A DNA stretch of 64,000 bases, taken from Austwickia chelonae. GTDB lineage: Bacteria > Actinomycetota > Actinomycetes > Actinomycetales > Dermatophilaceae. The stretch spans positions 3,038,001-3,102,000 of the forward strand of contig NZ_CP031447.1 of NCBI RefSeq assembly GCF_003391095.1, given 5' to 3'. The notes under the pieces were generated by a model that was given only the letters and a program-made list of their open reading frames with translations, was not told the DNA's origin and did not search any database. Numbering within the stretch: position 1 is the first letter of the stretch; every line of letters starts with the position of its first letter. The position numbers and the translations under genes are program-made. Shown here in pieces: positions 16,528-24,002 of this stretch.

Positions 16528-16860
16528 ATGGATGTCAACTCGCAGAGCCCGATTGTGCTCACTGCGGTCTATGACGAGTACCGCCGTTACGAACGGTATT
16601 TGGCGTTGGCTTTCGCGTTGGGCCTGGTCACGGTGGTGTCCTTGCTGTGCCAGAACCCGGCATGGCCTGCGTCGACGGCTGTCCTGGCTGTCGTGGCGAT
16701 CGCTTTTCGTAAGTACCACGTGGTGGTACATCGGCTGATCGGTGCGCCCGGCCCGGCGGCGGACCAGGCGGTGCAGCTGTGGGGTACAGCTGCTCAGGCG
16801 TGCGTCTGGGGCGCGATCCCGATCGTCTTCGCCATGGGGGTCCTGCAGATCTACTCCTGA
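16528..16860 (+). CDS. Small membrane protein, unknown function
   Basis: 110 aa from ATG 16528, with AAGGA 7 nt upstream (longer in-frame starts lack a site). Topology: cytoplasmic head MDVNSQSPIVLTAVYDEYRRYERY, two adjacent membrane segments (about 27-60) separated by a short turn, a basic loop FRKYHVVVHRL, and a third segment near the C terminus (about 85-107). No recognisable motif. Free-standing and followed by a strong hairpin shared with the tRNA gene. Confidence 0.65.
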   Translation: MDVNSQSPIVLTAVYDEYRRYERYLALAFALGLVTVVSLLCQNPAWPASTAVLAVVAIAFRKYHVVVHRLIGAPGPAADQAVQLWGTAAQACVWGAIPIVFAMGVLQIYS

Positions 16861-16905
16861 GGCTTCGGCTCTGCTGCGGCACGGCTGCCTCTTCTCACCC
16901 TGATA

Positions 16906-16949
16906 CGCCGAGAGGCCCGACCTTTGGAAGGGGGTCGGGCCTCTCGGCG
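16906..16949. terminator. Bidirectional hairpin terminator
   Basis: CGCCGAGAGGCCCGACC (16906-16922) pairs perfectly with GGTCGGGCCTCTCGGCG (16933-16949). It lies between the plus-strand membrane protein and the minus-strand tRNA-Ser and can end both transcripts. Confidence 0.85.
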
Positions 16950-16969
16950 ATGTCCGTGGACATTCAGGG

Positions 16970-17056
16970 CGGTGGCGGTGGGATTTGAACCCACGGTGGA
17001 GTTGCCCCCACACACGCTTTCGAGGCGTGCTCCTTTGGCCGCTCGGACACGCCACC
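16970..17056 (-). tRNA. tRNA-Ser (anticodon CGA)
   Basis: Minus-strand 87-nt cloverleaf of class II. Acceptor GGTGGCG/CGCCACC, D arm GTCCGAGCGGCC, anticodon stem CACGC with loop CTCGAAA and GCGTG, a long variable arm, T arm GTGGG-TTCAAAT-CCCAC and discriminator G. Anticodon CGA reads UCG. CCA is not encoded. Confidence 0.97.
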
Positions 17057-17184
17057 GTCGACCAGACTACTAGAGCTGGAACGCGTCAGGAAATCCGGGT
17101 CGTCTTTTTCCAAGCGTTCCTTCTGTGTCGCCCGTGGTCGGCTGCCGGTTGCTGCAGCTCTCCCACGGCCGTGGGCCATCTGCT

Positions 17185-17272
17185 GTCCACCGCTGCTCAC
17201 CGGGCCGTCCACCGCTGCTCACCGCACCCGTCCCTCACTGCTCACCGAGCCGGCCCATCGCTGCTCGCCGAG
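17185..17272. repeat. About four imperfect 22-24-bp tandem repeats
   Basis: Units of the form GTCCACCGCTGCTCACCG repeat between the tRNA-Ser and the end of tadA, with growing divergence to the right. Probably neutral intergenic expansion just downstream of tadA. Confidence 0.6.
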
Positions 17273-17275
17273 CTG

Positions 17276-17782
17276 TCACCGGCGTTCGTCGAAGAAGTCG
17301 AGCAGCAGCTGTCCGCATTCCTCGGCACGGACTCCGCCGACGACCTGGACGCGGTGCAGGGTGTGGCGGTCGCGGACGAGATCCCACAGGGAGCCACAGG
17401 CCCCGGCTTTGGGGTCCCAGGTGCCGAGGACGACGGTGTCGATCCGGGCCAGGGAGGTCGCCCCGGCGCACATGGGGCAGGGTTCGAGGGTGACGACGAG
17501 GGTGCAGCCGTCGAGTCGCCAGTTCTGACGACGCCTGGCGGCTTCGCGGAGGGCGACGATCTCGGCGTGCCCGGTGGGATCGTGGTCGATCTCCCTGGTG
17601 TTGGCGCCGGTTCCGATGATCTGTCCAGCCGGGTCGACGACGACGGCTCCGATGGGCACATCTCCCGCTTGACCTGCTGCTTCGGCGAGGTCGAGGGCGG
17701 CCTGCATCCAGTCGTCGTAGCGGCGGTCGTAACCGGTTGCATGCGCTGTCCGCTCGGACGGGGACGGATCTACTGAGGTCAC
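17276..17782 (-). CDS. tadA: tRNA-specific adenosine deaminase
   Basis: 168 aa. Cytidine-deaminase fold with zinc and catalytic residues in TGHAEIVAL (His, Glu) and PCPMCAGA (two Cys). TadA converts A34 of tRNA-Arg(ACG) to inosine; such a tRNA-Arg(ACG) is encoded in this window at 31877. Start GTG 17780-17782 is the longest option; the next in-frame ATG is near YDDWM (about 26 codons in) and would still keep the domain. No ribosome site is visible and the gene is divergent from upp with a 16-nt gap, so a leaderless or compact promoter is likely. Confidence 0.95.
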   Translation of the reverse strand: MTSVDPSPSERTAHATGYDRRYDDWMQAALDLAEAAGQAGDVPIGAVVVDPAGQIIGTGANTREIDHDPTGHAEIVALREAARRRQNWRLDGCTLVVTLEPCPMCAGATSLARIDTVVLGTWDPKAGACGSLWDLVRDRHTLHRVQVVGGVRAEECGQLLLDFFDERR

Positions 17783-17786
17783 ACGT

Positions 17787-17798
17787 TAAGTTTGCTGT
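17787..17798 (+). promoter_or_regulatory. Leaderless-type promoter of upp
   Basis: TAAGTT ends 6 nt before ATG 17799 and no ribosome site separates them; this is the typical -10 placement for an actinobacterial transcript that begins at the start codon. Confidence 0.5.
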
Positions 17799-18437
17799 AT
17801 GCGCGTGCATGTGGCCGACCACCCTTTGATCAATCACAAGCTGACCTATCTGCGTGACAAGCAGACGGATTCGCCGACTTTCCGCCGGTTGGCGGAGGAG
17901 CTGGTGACCCTGCTGGCCTATGAGGCGACGCGTGATGTGCGGGTCGAACCGAAGCCCATCGAGACCCCGCTGTGTTCGGCGACGGGGATCAAGTTGGCGA
18001 ATCCGAAGCCGGTGATCATTCCGATCCTGCGGGCGGGGTTGGGGATGCTCGAGGGCATGGTGCGCCTGCTGCCGAGTGCGGAGGTGGGTTTCCTCGGCAT
18101 GGTGCGTGACGAGGAGACCTTGGAGGTCAGCACGTATGCGAACCGGTTGCCGAAGTCGTTGACGGGCCGTCAGTGTTATGTGGTCGATCCGATGTTGGCG
18201 ACGGGGCATTCGTTGGCGATGGCGATCGAGTACTTGGTGCAGTTGGGTGCTGAGGACATCACGGCGGTGTGCCTGTTGGCTGCGCCGGAGGGCATCGAGC
18301 ACGTCCGTTCGATCTTCGACGGTCGGCCGTTGTCGGTGAATCTGGTGGTCGGCGGGGTCGATGACGGCCTCAACGAGCAGGGGTACATCGTTCCGGGTCT
18401 GGGTGATGCCGGTGACCGGTTGTACGGCGTGGTCTGA
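17799..18437 (+). CDS. upp: Uracil phosphoribosyltransferase
   Basis: 212 aa, full family length. Contains the UPRT landmarks [30 protein letters not shown], the PRPP-binding loop [11 protein letters not shown] and the C-terminal GDAGDRLYG uracil site. Catalyses uracil plus PRPP to UMP plus PPi in pyrimidine salvage. Divergent from tadA, followed by a hairpin terminator. Confidence 0.97.
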   Translation: MRVHVADHPLINHKLTYLRDKQTDSPTFRRLAEELVTLLAYEATRDVRVEPKPIETPLCSATGIKLANPKPVIIPILRAGLGMLEGMVRLLPSAEVGFLGMVRDEETLEVSTYANRLPKSLTGRQCYVVDPMLATGHSLAMAIEYLVQLGAEDITAVCLLAAPEGIEHVRSIFDGRPLSVNLVVGGVDDGLNEQGYIVPGLGDAGDRLYGVV

Positions 18438-18460
18438 TTCCTGTCCTGGTTCTTTCAGTG

Positions 18461-18489
18461 GATGCCGTCCGGGGTTCCCGGGCGGCATC
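18461..18489 (+). terminator. Hairpin terminator after upp
   Basis: GATGCCGTCCGGG and CCCGGGCGGCATC form a stem with one mismatch and a 3-nt loop, about 25 nt past the upp stop; lies between convergent upp and the PadR gene. Confidence 0.7.
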
Positions 18490-18547
18490 GTCATTTCCGA
18501 GGTCGGTCCGGTGATGGCTCGGTCGGCCTGGCCGTCAGGCCGGGTCG

Positions 18548-18907
18548 TCAGGCTGTGCCGGTTCGATGCTGTTCGGTGATGTGCAGGACGTCGGCGGCGA
18601 AGCGTCGCCAGGTGTCGGTGTCGCGGGTGAGGCGGGCACGTCCGAGGTCGGTGAGGGTGTAGTCCTTGCGGCCGGGGCCGGATCGGGGTTCGACCCAGTT
18701 CGCGGTGACCTGTCCGGCGTCTTCGAGGCGGGCGAGGACGGGGTAGATGGATCCGCCGCGTAGGGCGCCGAAGCCTGCTTCGTCGAGTCGGGTGGCGATG
18801 GCGTAGCCGTGGAGGGGCCTGTCGGCGACCAGTCCGAGGATGATGATTTCGAGGCTGGCGCGTACCCAGGTCAGGGGGTAGGCCGTGCGGTCGTCGGCGT
18901 CCTTCAT
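18548..18907 (-). CDS. PadR family transcriptional regulator
   Basis: 119 aa winged-helix protein: LEIIILGLVADRPLHGYAIA, then RGGSIYPVLARLEDAG and GRKDYTLTDLGRARL, the PadR core in order. Subfamily-1 size. ATG 18905-18907. PadR regulators usually repress an adjacent transporter or membrane gene, but no partner gene follows on this strand, so its target is not shown by context. Confidence 0.93.
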   Translation of the reverse strand: MKDADDRTAYPLTWVRASLEIIILGLVADRPLHGYAIATRLDEAGFGALRGGSIYPVLARLEDAGQVTANWVEPRSGPGRKDYTLTDLGRARLTRDTDTWRRFAADVLHITEQHRTGTA

Positions 18908-19087
18908 GCCCTTAAGTCTTGTTCGTACCTACATAGTGGTCAACGTGAGGAGGCTGGGCGGTTCTCCTCACGCAGGTCCCGTCGGGGCGGCGGACCGGCG
19001 CACGGCTGGTGTCGCGCCCGGAAAGGACCGATATCAGCCCTTAGGCTGCCCGTGGAGTCCACACGTGTCGTTCTTGGGAGATCACGC

Positions 19088-19258
19088 ATGCCTTCGCAGG
19101 TCAAGCGGTTCTTGATATGGGCCTTCTGGGCATTCGTCATCTATGCGATCGTCACCTCCCCGGACAGAGCGGCTGACATCATGCGGTCGACAGCGGCCAT
19201 CATCACGAACGCCTTCCACAACATGGGGGTATTCTTCGACCGCATCTTGAACCGGTGA
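19088..19258 (+). CDS. Small membrane protein (56 aa), unknown function
   Basis: ATG 19088 with GGGAGA 6 nt upstream. MPSQVKRFLIWAFWAFVIYA gives a basic N terminus and one membrane segment; the remainder is amphipathic helix (ADIMRSTAAIITNAFHNMG). Stop is 41 nt before the PH-domain gene on the same strand, so the two are probably co-transcribed. Codon use is ordinary for the genome, which supports a real gene. Confidence 0.65.
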   Translation: MPSQVKRFLIWAFWAFVIYAIVTSPDRAADIMRSTAAIITNAFHNMGVFFDRILNR

Positions 19259-19299
19259 ATGGGCAGCTGAGGCTGGGGCGACGAAGGCGGTGAGCAGAC

Positions 19300-20127
19300 A
19301 TGCCACTGTTCGGCGGGGTCGACGGCACGCCCCGCACGGTGGCGCGTTATCTCGTCGACGACGAACGGTGCGTGGTGGCGACCAGACGGCACTGGGTGGT
19401 CTTGGTGGAGCCCTGGTTGAGTGCTCTGGCCTCTTTCCTCCTGGTGGCCTGGTTGGCTTTCGAGGTGGTCGATCCACGTCCGGGTCGCCTGGTGGATCTG
19501 CTGTGGTGGGTGTGGTTCGCCGTGGTGGGTCGGGCCCTGTGGCTCACCTGGGATCGGCAACGCACCTGGTTCGTGGCGACTGATCGCCGGTTGTTGTTGA
19601 TCTACGGGTTGGTGATTCGACGGGTGGCGATGATGCCCTTGGCGAAGGTCACTGACATGAGTTATCACCGCACGCCGCTGGGTTGGCTGATGGGTTTCGG
19701 CGATTTCATCTTGGAGAGTGCCGGGCAGGACCAAGCGCTGCATCGGATCCGGTTCGTTCCGCGCCCTGATCCGACGTATCGGGCGATCGTCGACGAGATC
19801 TTCCACCGGGACGGTGAGGACGGCGGCTACGTCGACGACCGGGAGCGGGACGGGGTTCACATGGTGGAGGACGCCGATGGCCGGTGGGTCGAGGTGGAGG
19901 ACGATCCGACGAGCCGGTTGGCGATGTCGTCGTCGACGAGCCGATGGCAGGACATGCAGGTCGTGCAGACGTATCCGCCGAGGGGATTCCGGGCGCGGGT
20001 GTCACGGCGCAAGCACCGGGTCGCTTCGTGGCTGGGGCTGGAGTCGCCGGGCGAGCCGATGCAGCGGATGTCGTCGCGGGATTCGTCGAGGGTCGATCGC
20101 CGTGGGGGCCCACCGCACGAGCGGTGA
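19300..20127 (+). CDS. PH (bPH2/YdbS-like) domain membrane protein
   Basis: 275 aa from ATG 19300. Two membrane segments (about 36-54 and 66-80) precede a bacterial PH-like domain: RTWFVATDRRLLLIYG, RRVAMMPLAKVTDMSY, then FGDFILESAGQDQ and LHRIRFVPRP. The C-terminal 100 residues are acidic then basic and look disordered. bPH2 proteins sit at the membrane; function is unassigned. Follows the 56-aa membrane protein at 41 nt. Confidence 0.85.
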   Translation: MPLFGGVDGTPRTVARYLVDDERCVVATRRHWVVLVEPWLSALASFLLVAWLAFEVVDPRPGRLVDLLWWVWFAVVGRALWLTWDRQRTWFVATDRRLLLIYGLVIRRVAMMPLAKVTDMSYHRTPLGWLMGFGDFILESAGQDQALHRIRFVPRPDPTYRAIVDEIFHRDGEDGGYVDDRERDGVHMVEDADGRWVEVEDDPTSRLAMSSSTSRWQDMQVVQTYPPRGFRARVSRRKHRVASWLGLESPGEPMQRMSSRDSSRVDRRGGPPHER

Positions 20128-20188
20128 TATCGGCGGCATGTCGACTTCGGCGTCGGCTTCGGCGGCCGTGCACCCCCCCAGCCCCAGG

Positions 20189-20692
20189 TCAGGATTGGCC
20201 GGGCACTCCGGCTCCGGTCGGCGGCAGGTTGGGGTTGTCGCCGGGGTTGAGGGCTTCTTCGGTGGCATTCTTCCGGGCGATCTCTTCGGCGCGGGCGGCG
20301 TCACGGCGGGCGCGTTCGGCGGGGTTGAGAATCTCTCGTGGGCTGAGCAGCTGGTAGAAGCCGAGGGCGTTGCCCCAGTTGTCGGAGAAGTTCGCGAAGC
20401 CGACGACGTCCTGGATGATGACCGTTTCCCCGACGGGGACGTCGACGTCGGTGAGCCGTTTGACGGCGATGTCGATGTCGGCCACTTCGAGGCGTACCCG
20501 GGCATTGTTGGCACCGGGCCGGTCGTGTCCGGTGGAGATCTGGAGCCAGGCTCCGGGTGCGATCTGCCATTCGAGGAAGTCGTCGAGCGGCGCCGTGTCG
20601 GGCCCGTGCCCGAAGACGTGGGTGTAGAAGTCGAGGACTTCGTTGAATTCGCCCGCGTTGAGGGCGATTGTCAGGCCTCGGACGTCATCCAT
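20189..20692 (-). CDS. VOC superfamily (glyoxalase/bleomycin resistance fold) protein
   Basis: 167 aa from ATG 20690-20692 (MDDVRGLTIAL). One VOC module: RGLTIALNAGEF and FYTHVFGHG, then WLQISTGHDR, RVRLEVADIDIAVKRL, and FANFSDNWGNALGFYQL. The C-terminal 40 residues are charged and helical (AERARRDAARAEEIARK), then Pro-rich. The metal-site residues are only partly as in glyoxalase I, so no reaction can be named. The longer frame reaching 20761 lacks a ribosome site. Confidence 0.85.
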   Translation of the reverse strand: MDDVRGLTIALNAGEFNEVLDFYTHVFGHGPDTAPLDDFLEWQIAPGAWLQISTGHDRPGANNARVRLEVADIDIAVKRLTDVDVPVGETVIIQDVVGFANFSDNWGNALGFYQLLSPREILNPAERARRDAARAEEIARKNATEEALNPGDNPNLPPTGAGVPGQS

Positions 20693-20850
20693 ATGTCCAG
20701 AGTAGGTCACTGGGGGTCCGCAGTCCGGGATCGTCGGCATGCGATGGGGGCTGTGCCTCAAGTCGGTTCGTTGTGCACCGAATGGAGTGTCATGCGCTGT
20801 GTCACCGTCCGGTGGCCGGTATGTCGCACGACCACCGATCGGGGAGCGAA

Positions 20851-21345
20851 ATGACTGTGTGGGGGCTGGTGTCGACGGTGGCGGTGGCGGTGGCGATGGT
20901 GGCGGCGGCGCTGGCTTTCGCGGTGTATTCGGGGGCGGCTCGGCGGACGATGGCGGCGGCGACGGGGCTTCGGGTGGACCTGTCGATGCCTCCGGCGTGG
21001 GCGCTGGATGTGTCGGCGGCGCAGTTCGCGGTGTCGGAGTGGGTGCCGGTGGCCGGTGATGGCGAGGTGAACCGTCAGCATGTGCGCCCGGAGCATCCGG
21101 CGGTGTCGGTGGCGGCGGTGCCGGGCTTGCGGGGTGGCAGTGAGGTGCACATCTGGTTGTCGGGATGGTCTTTGCGGTGGGGCCTGGTGCGTCATGTGGC
21201 GGTGGCGCGCCGACAGATGGCTGTCTTGGCGGAGGTCTTGCGGACGGCGGATCGGGCTTTTGACGCTCCGGTGCCGAATGACGAGTCGGCGCAGGTGGTT
21301 CAGGTGTTGTCGCAGCGGGCGTCGGGGCGGGGTTCGGCTGCGTGA
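20851..21345 (+). CDS. Hypothetical membrane-anchored protein
   Basis: 164 aa from ATG 20851 with GGGGAGCG upstream. One N-terminal membrane segment (about 4-26, VSTVAVAVAMVAAALAFAV), then a soluble region rich in Val and Trp with no recognised motif. Coding character (third-position G/C) is strong. Neighbour to the left is a convergent-side VOC gene on the other strand; the permease downstream has its own ribosome site after 360 nt. Confidence 0.6.
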   Translation: MTVWGLVSTVAVAVAMVAAALAFAVYSGAARRTMAAATGLRVDLSMPPAWALDVSAAQFAVSEWVPVAGDGEVNRQHVRPEHPAVSVAAVPGLRGGSEVHIWLSGWSLRWGLVRHVAVARRQMAVLAEVLRTADRAFDAPVPNDESAQVVQVLSQRASGRGSAA

Positions 21346-21704
21346 GCTCGGCGTGTCGACGGACGGATGCCTCGTCCTTGTTGGACGCTCAGTTTGTTTG
21401 AACCATATCCATCGGACAGATGGATGAAAAAGAGTTCTTCTGCTGGACGAATGGCCCTATTCGACCGCCATTGGGCGCACATCTCGACCGCTCACCCCAC
21501 CCATGACCCCTAATCCGACATATCGCACACCTGGTGGCCAATGGGCTCCGGTAGCCTCCCGCCTCAACCGACCTGAACGACATCGTTGCCGCGCGACGCC
21601 ATCGACGGGACGGGATGCGACACCTTCATGTCGCAGAACCACCCATGGCGAACGCCTACCGGCGGCCGTCATGTTTCATGTCCACCCAGCCAAGGAGTCC
21701 CGAC
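21346..21704. other. Intergenic region upstream of the amino-acid permease
   Basis: About 360 nt of slightly lower GC than the flanks. Probably the promoter of the permease gene; no repeat, riboswitch or RNA gene recognised. Confidence 0.4.
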
Positions 21705-23237
21705 ATGCGCGTCATGCGGACGAAGTCGATCGAGCAGTCGATCGCAGAGACGGATGAACCGGAGTTCCAGCTCAGGAAGCAGCTCACCGCGGTTGATCTC
21801 ACCGTTTTCGGTATCGGCGTCATCATCGGTGCCGGCATCTTCACCCTCACCGGCCGGGCCGCTCACCTGTATGCGGGCCCGTCCATCGTCATCAGCTTCG
21901 CGGTGGCCGCTTTCGCCTGCGGCCTGGCAGCCCTCTGTTATGCCGAATTCGCTTCTACCGTCCCGGTTTCGGGCTCCGCTTATACCTTCTCGTATGCGAC
22001 TCTCGGCGAGCTGGTCGCGTGGATCATCGGATGGGACCTCCTCCTGGAGATGATGCTCGGCGCGAGCGTCGTGGCGCAGGGGTGGTCGCAGTACTTCGTG
22101 GTGCTGCTGTCCAGGGTGGGGATCACCTGGCCTGCGTCTTTGGCGCCGGGCTCGTGGTTCGATCTGCCGGCTTTCCTCTTGGTCGTCGTGCTGACTGCGT
22201 TGATCGCCTATGGCATCAAGGAGTCGATGCGGGTCAATTTGATCCTGGTGGCGTTGAAGTTGTTCATCGTGCTCTTCGTGATCGTGGCGGGCCTGTTCTA
22301 CGTCAACGCCTCGAACTACTCCCCGTTCATCCCGGAGGCGAAGGCGTCCGCCGAGGTCGGCGGTTCGTGGCTGACGGCTCCGCTGGTGCAGACGCTCTTC
22401 GGTTTCACGCCGACGACCTTCGGGTGGGGCGGTATCTTCGCGGGCGCGTCGATCGTCTTCTTCGCCTACATCGGTTTCGACGTGGTGGCGACGACGGCCG
22501 AGGAGGCGAAGAATCCGCAGCGTGATCTGCCGATCGGCATCATCGCGTCGCTGGTGATCTGCACGGTGTTGTACATCGCGGTGTCTTTGGTGATCACCGG
22601 CATGGTTCCTTATGAGCAGATCAACCCGAAGGCGGCGTTGGCGACGGCGTTCGAGTCGGTGGGCAGGCCTGCTTATGCGACGTTGATCGCGGCTGGTGCG
22701 GTGGCGGGTCTGTGCACTGTGGTGATGACGTTGATGATCGGCGCGACGCGGGTGACTTTCGCGATGTCCCGTGACTGGCTGCTGCCGGCGTCGTGGGGTG
22801 TGACGAGTTCACGGACGGGCACTCCGGTGCGCCTGACCTTGGCGATCGGCTTGTTCGTGGCCTTGGTGGCGGGTTTCACGCCGATCGGCACCTTGGAGGA
22901 GATGGTCAACATCGGTACGTTGACCGCTTTCATCCTGGTGTCTTTGGCGGTGCCTGCATTGCGTCGTAAGCGCCCTGATCTGAAGCGTTCTTTCAAAGTG
23001 CCGGGTAGTCCGGTGTTGCCGGTGTTGTCGGCGGTGGCGTGTTTCTGGTTGACCTTGAATCTGTCGGTGGAGACGTGGATTCGTTTCGTGGCGTGGATGG
23101 CTTTGGGCCTGGCGATCTATTTCGCTTACGGGTACCGGAATTCTCGTCTGGAGAAGAATGCGCCGACGGCGGAGGCCCAGGACGCAGCTCGGCATGAGCA
23201 CCATGGCGGCAACCCCGCCGTGGGTGGCGACTTCTGA
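21705..23237 (+). CDS. APC superfamily amino-acid permease (cationic amino-acid transporter-like)
   Basis: 510 aa from ATG 21705; AAGGAG lies 7 nt upstream and decides this start over in-frame ATG codons at 21615 and 21678. About 12 membrane segments. First helix carries the APC signature GIGVIIGAGIFTLTGRAA; helix 6 region has FFAYIGFDVVATTAEEAKNPQRDLP. This pattern is that of the CAT-like/YfnA group, which import amino acids by proton symport. Specific substrate cannot be read from sequence. C-terminal His/Glu-rich tail. Confidence 0.92.
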   Translation: MRVMRTKSIEQSIAETDEPEFQLRKQLTAVDLTVFGIGVIIGAGIFTLTGRAAHLYAGPSIVISFAVAAFACGLAALCYAEFASTVPVSGSAYTFSYATLGELVAWIIGWDLLLEMMLGASVVAQGWSQYFVVLLSRVGITWPASLAPGSWFDLPAFLLVVVLTALIAYGIKESMRVNLILVALKLFIVLFVIVAGLFYVNASNYSPFIPEAKASAEVGGSWLTAPLVQTLFGFTPTTFGWGGIFAGASIVFFAYIGFDVVATTAEEAKNPQRDLPIGIIASLVICTVLYIAVSLVITGMVPYEQINPKAALATAFESVGRPAYATLIAAGAVAGLCTVVMTLMIGATRVTFAMSRDWLLPASWGVTSSRTGTPVRLTLAIGLFVALVAGFTPIGTLEEMVNIGTLTAFILVSLAVPALRRKRPDLKRSFKVPGSPVLPVLSAVACFWLTLNLSVETWIRFVAWMALGLAIYFAYGYRNSRLEKNAPTAEAQDAARHEHHGGNPAVGGDF

Positions 23238-23388
23238 TCCGCTCCAACGATTTTCGCAATACGGACATGCGGATGTGCGTCATCGTCTTTGTCATTTCTC
23301 ACCCACATGGGTCGAACGTCCGCTAATCTGGAGGTGTCGCCTTCGCCAGGGGCGACAATCTTGGCGGTGACGCGCCAGGGATGACCGT

Positions 23389-23422
23389 CGGAGCCCCCAC
23401 TTCTTCTGAAGTGGGGGCTCCG
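23389..23422 (+). terminator. Perfect 15-bp hairpin downstream of permease
   Basis: CGGAGCCCCCACTTC (23389-23403), loop TTCT, GAAGTGGGGGCTCCG (23408-23422). Lies 150 nt past the permease stop; no T-run. Confidence 0.7.
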
Positions 23423-23585
23423 ATGATTCTGGAGCTTTATCGGGTGCTCGTCGGTTTCTTCACCAAAATTCGCTGTTGTCTGCGACTGTACCCATGGGCG
23501 AGGAATGGCAGAGTGTTATCCGTTCGTGTTTGTCGTATGACTGTCAGGGGTATGGCACGGCGAGCCCGTCTCGTTCGGGTCGTAT

Positions 23586-23657
23586 CTGAGGCTCCCTGGG
23601 ACCTCCAGCCCTAGGCCGTCGGATCCCGGCGTCGCGTGGATCGGCGGCACCGTCCTC
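23586..23657. repeat. Duplicated element, copy A
   Basis: Begins with CTGAGGCTCCCTGGGACCT and ends with a 33-nt block running TCCCGGCGTCGCG to GCACCGTCCTC. Both blocks recur in copy B (23809-23884) with one difference in 52 nt, while the middle differs in sequence and length. Conserved ends around a variable centre are typical of a structured RNA or a small mobile repeat. Confidence 0.6.
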
Positions 23658-23769
23658 ACCTTGGCGGTGTGATGGCAGGCATGGGCGGCGGCTCGTCGCT
23701 GGTCTTACTCCCTGGCCGGCGGCGGGCCGTTCTTCGTGTTTCCGGCGGGGGGACGTCGGGGCATGGCAA

Positions 23770-23799
23770 ATCCCCCATTCGAGTGGACGAATGGGGGAT
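23770..23799. terminator. 12-bp hairpin
   Basis: ATCCCCCATTCG (23770-23781) pairs with CGAATGGGGGAT (23788-23799), 6-nt loop, directly upstream of duplicated element B. Confidence 0.55.
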
Positions 23800-23808
23800 C
23801 TGCCGCAC

Positions 23809-23884
23809 CTGAGGCTCCCTGGGACCTCACAAAGACCAGGCTGCCGCCACTCCCGGCGTCGCGAGGATCGGCGGCACCGTCCTC
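23809..23884. repeat. Duplicated element, copy B
   Basis: Second copy of the element at 23586-23657: identical 19-nt head and near-identical 33-nt tail, unrelated 24-nt centre. Confidence 0.6.
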
Positions 23885-23909
23885 GTCTTAGGTGCAGGCT
23901 TACGCAGTG

Positions 23910-23959
23910 GCGGCCCGCCGCAAGTCCGTTCTGTTTGACGAATGGCTTGTGGCGGGCCG
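23910..23959 (-). terminator. Terminator of the surface-protein gene
   Basis: GCGGCCCGCCGCAAG (23910-23924) pairs with CTTGTGGCGGGCCGC (23945-23959). It begins 43 nt beyond the stop of the minus-strand surface-protein gene. Confidence 0.65.
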
Positions 23960-24002
23960 CTCCTGTGTCACTTCCTGCGACCTTTCGCTGGGCCTAGAAG
24001 TG

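Larger units (their letters stand above)
23238..24002. other. Hairpin- and repeat-rich intergenic region between convergent genes
   Basis: 765 nt between the stops of the permease (+) and the surface protein (-). It contains three hairpins and a duplicated 72-76-nt element, listed separately. No protein-coding frame is credible. Confidence 0.7.

Noticed and set aside
23374-23385. GCCAGGGATGAC shared with 26984-26995
   Set aside because: A 12-nt match in GC-rich DNA is weak evidence; no palindromy and no consistent position relative to genes.
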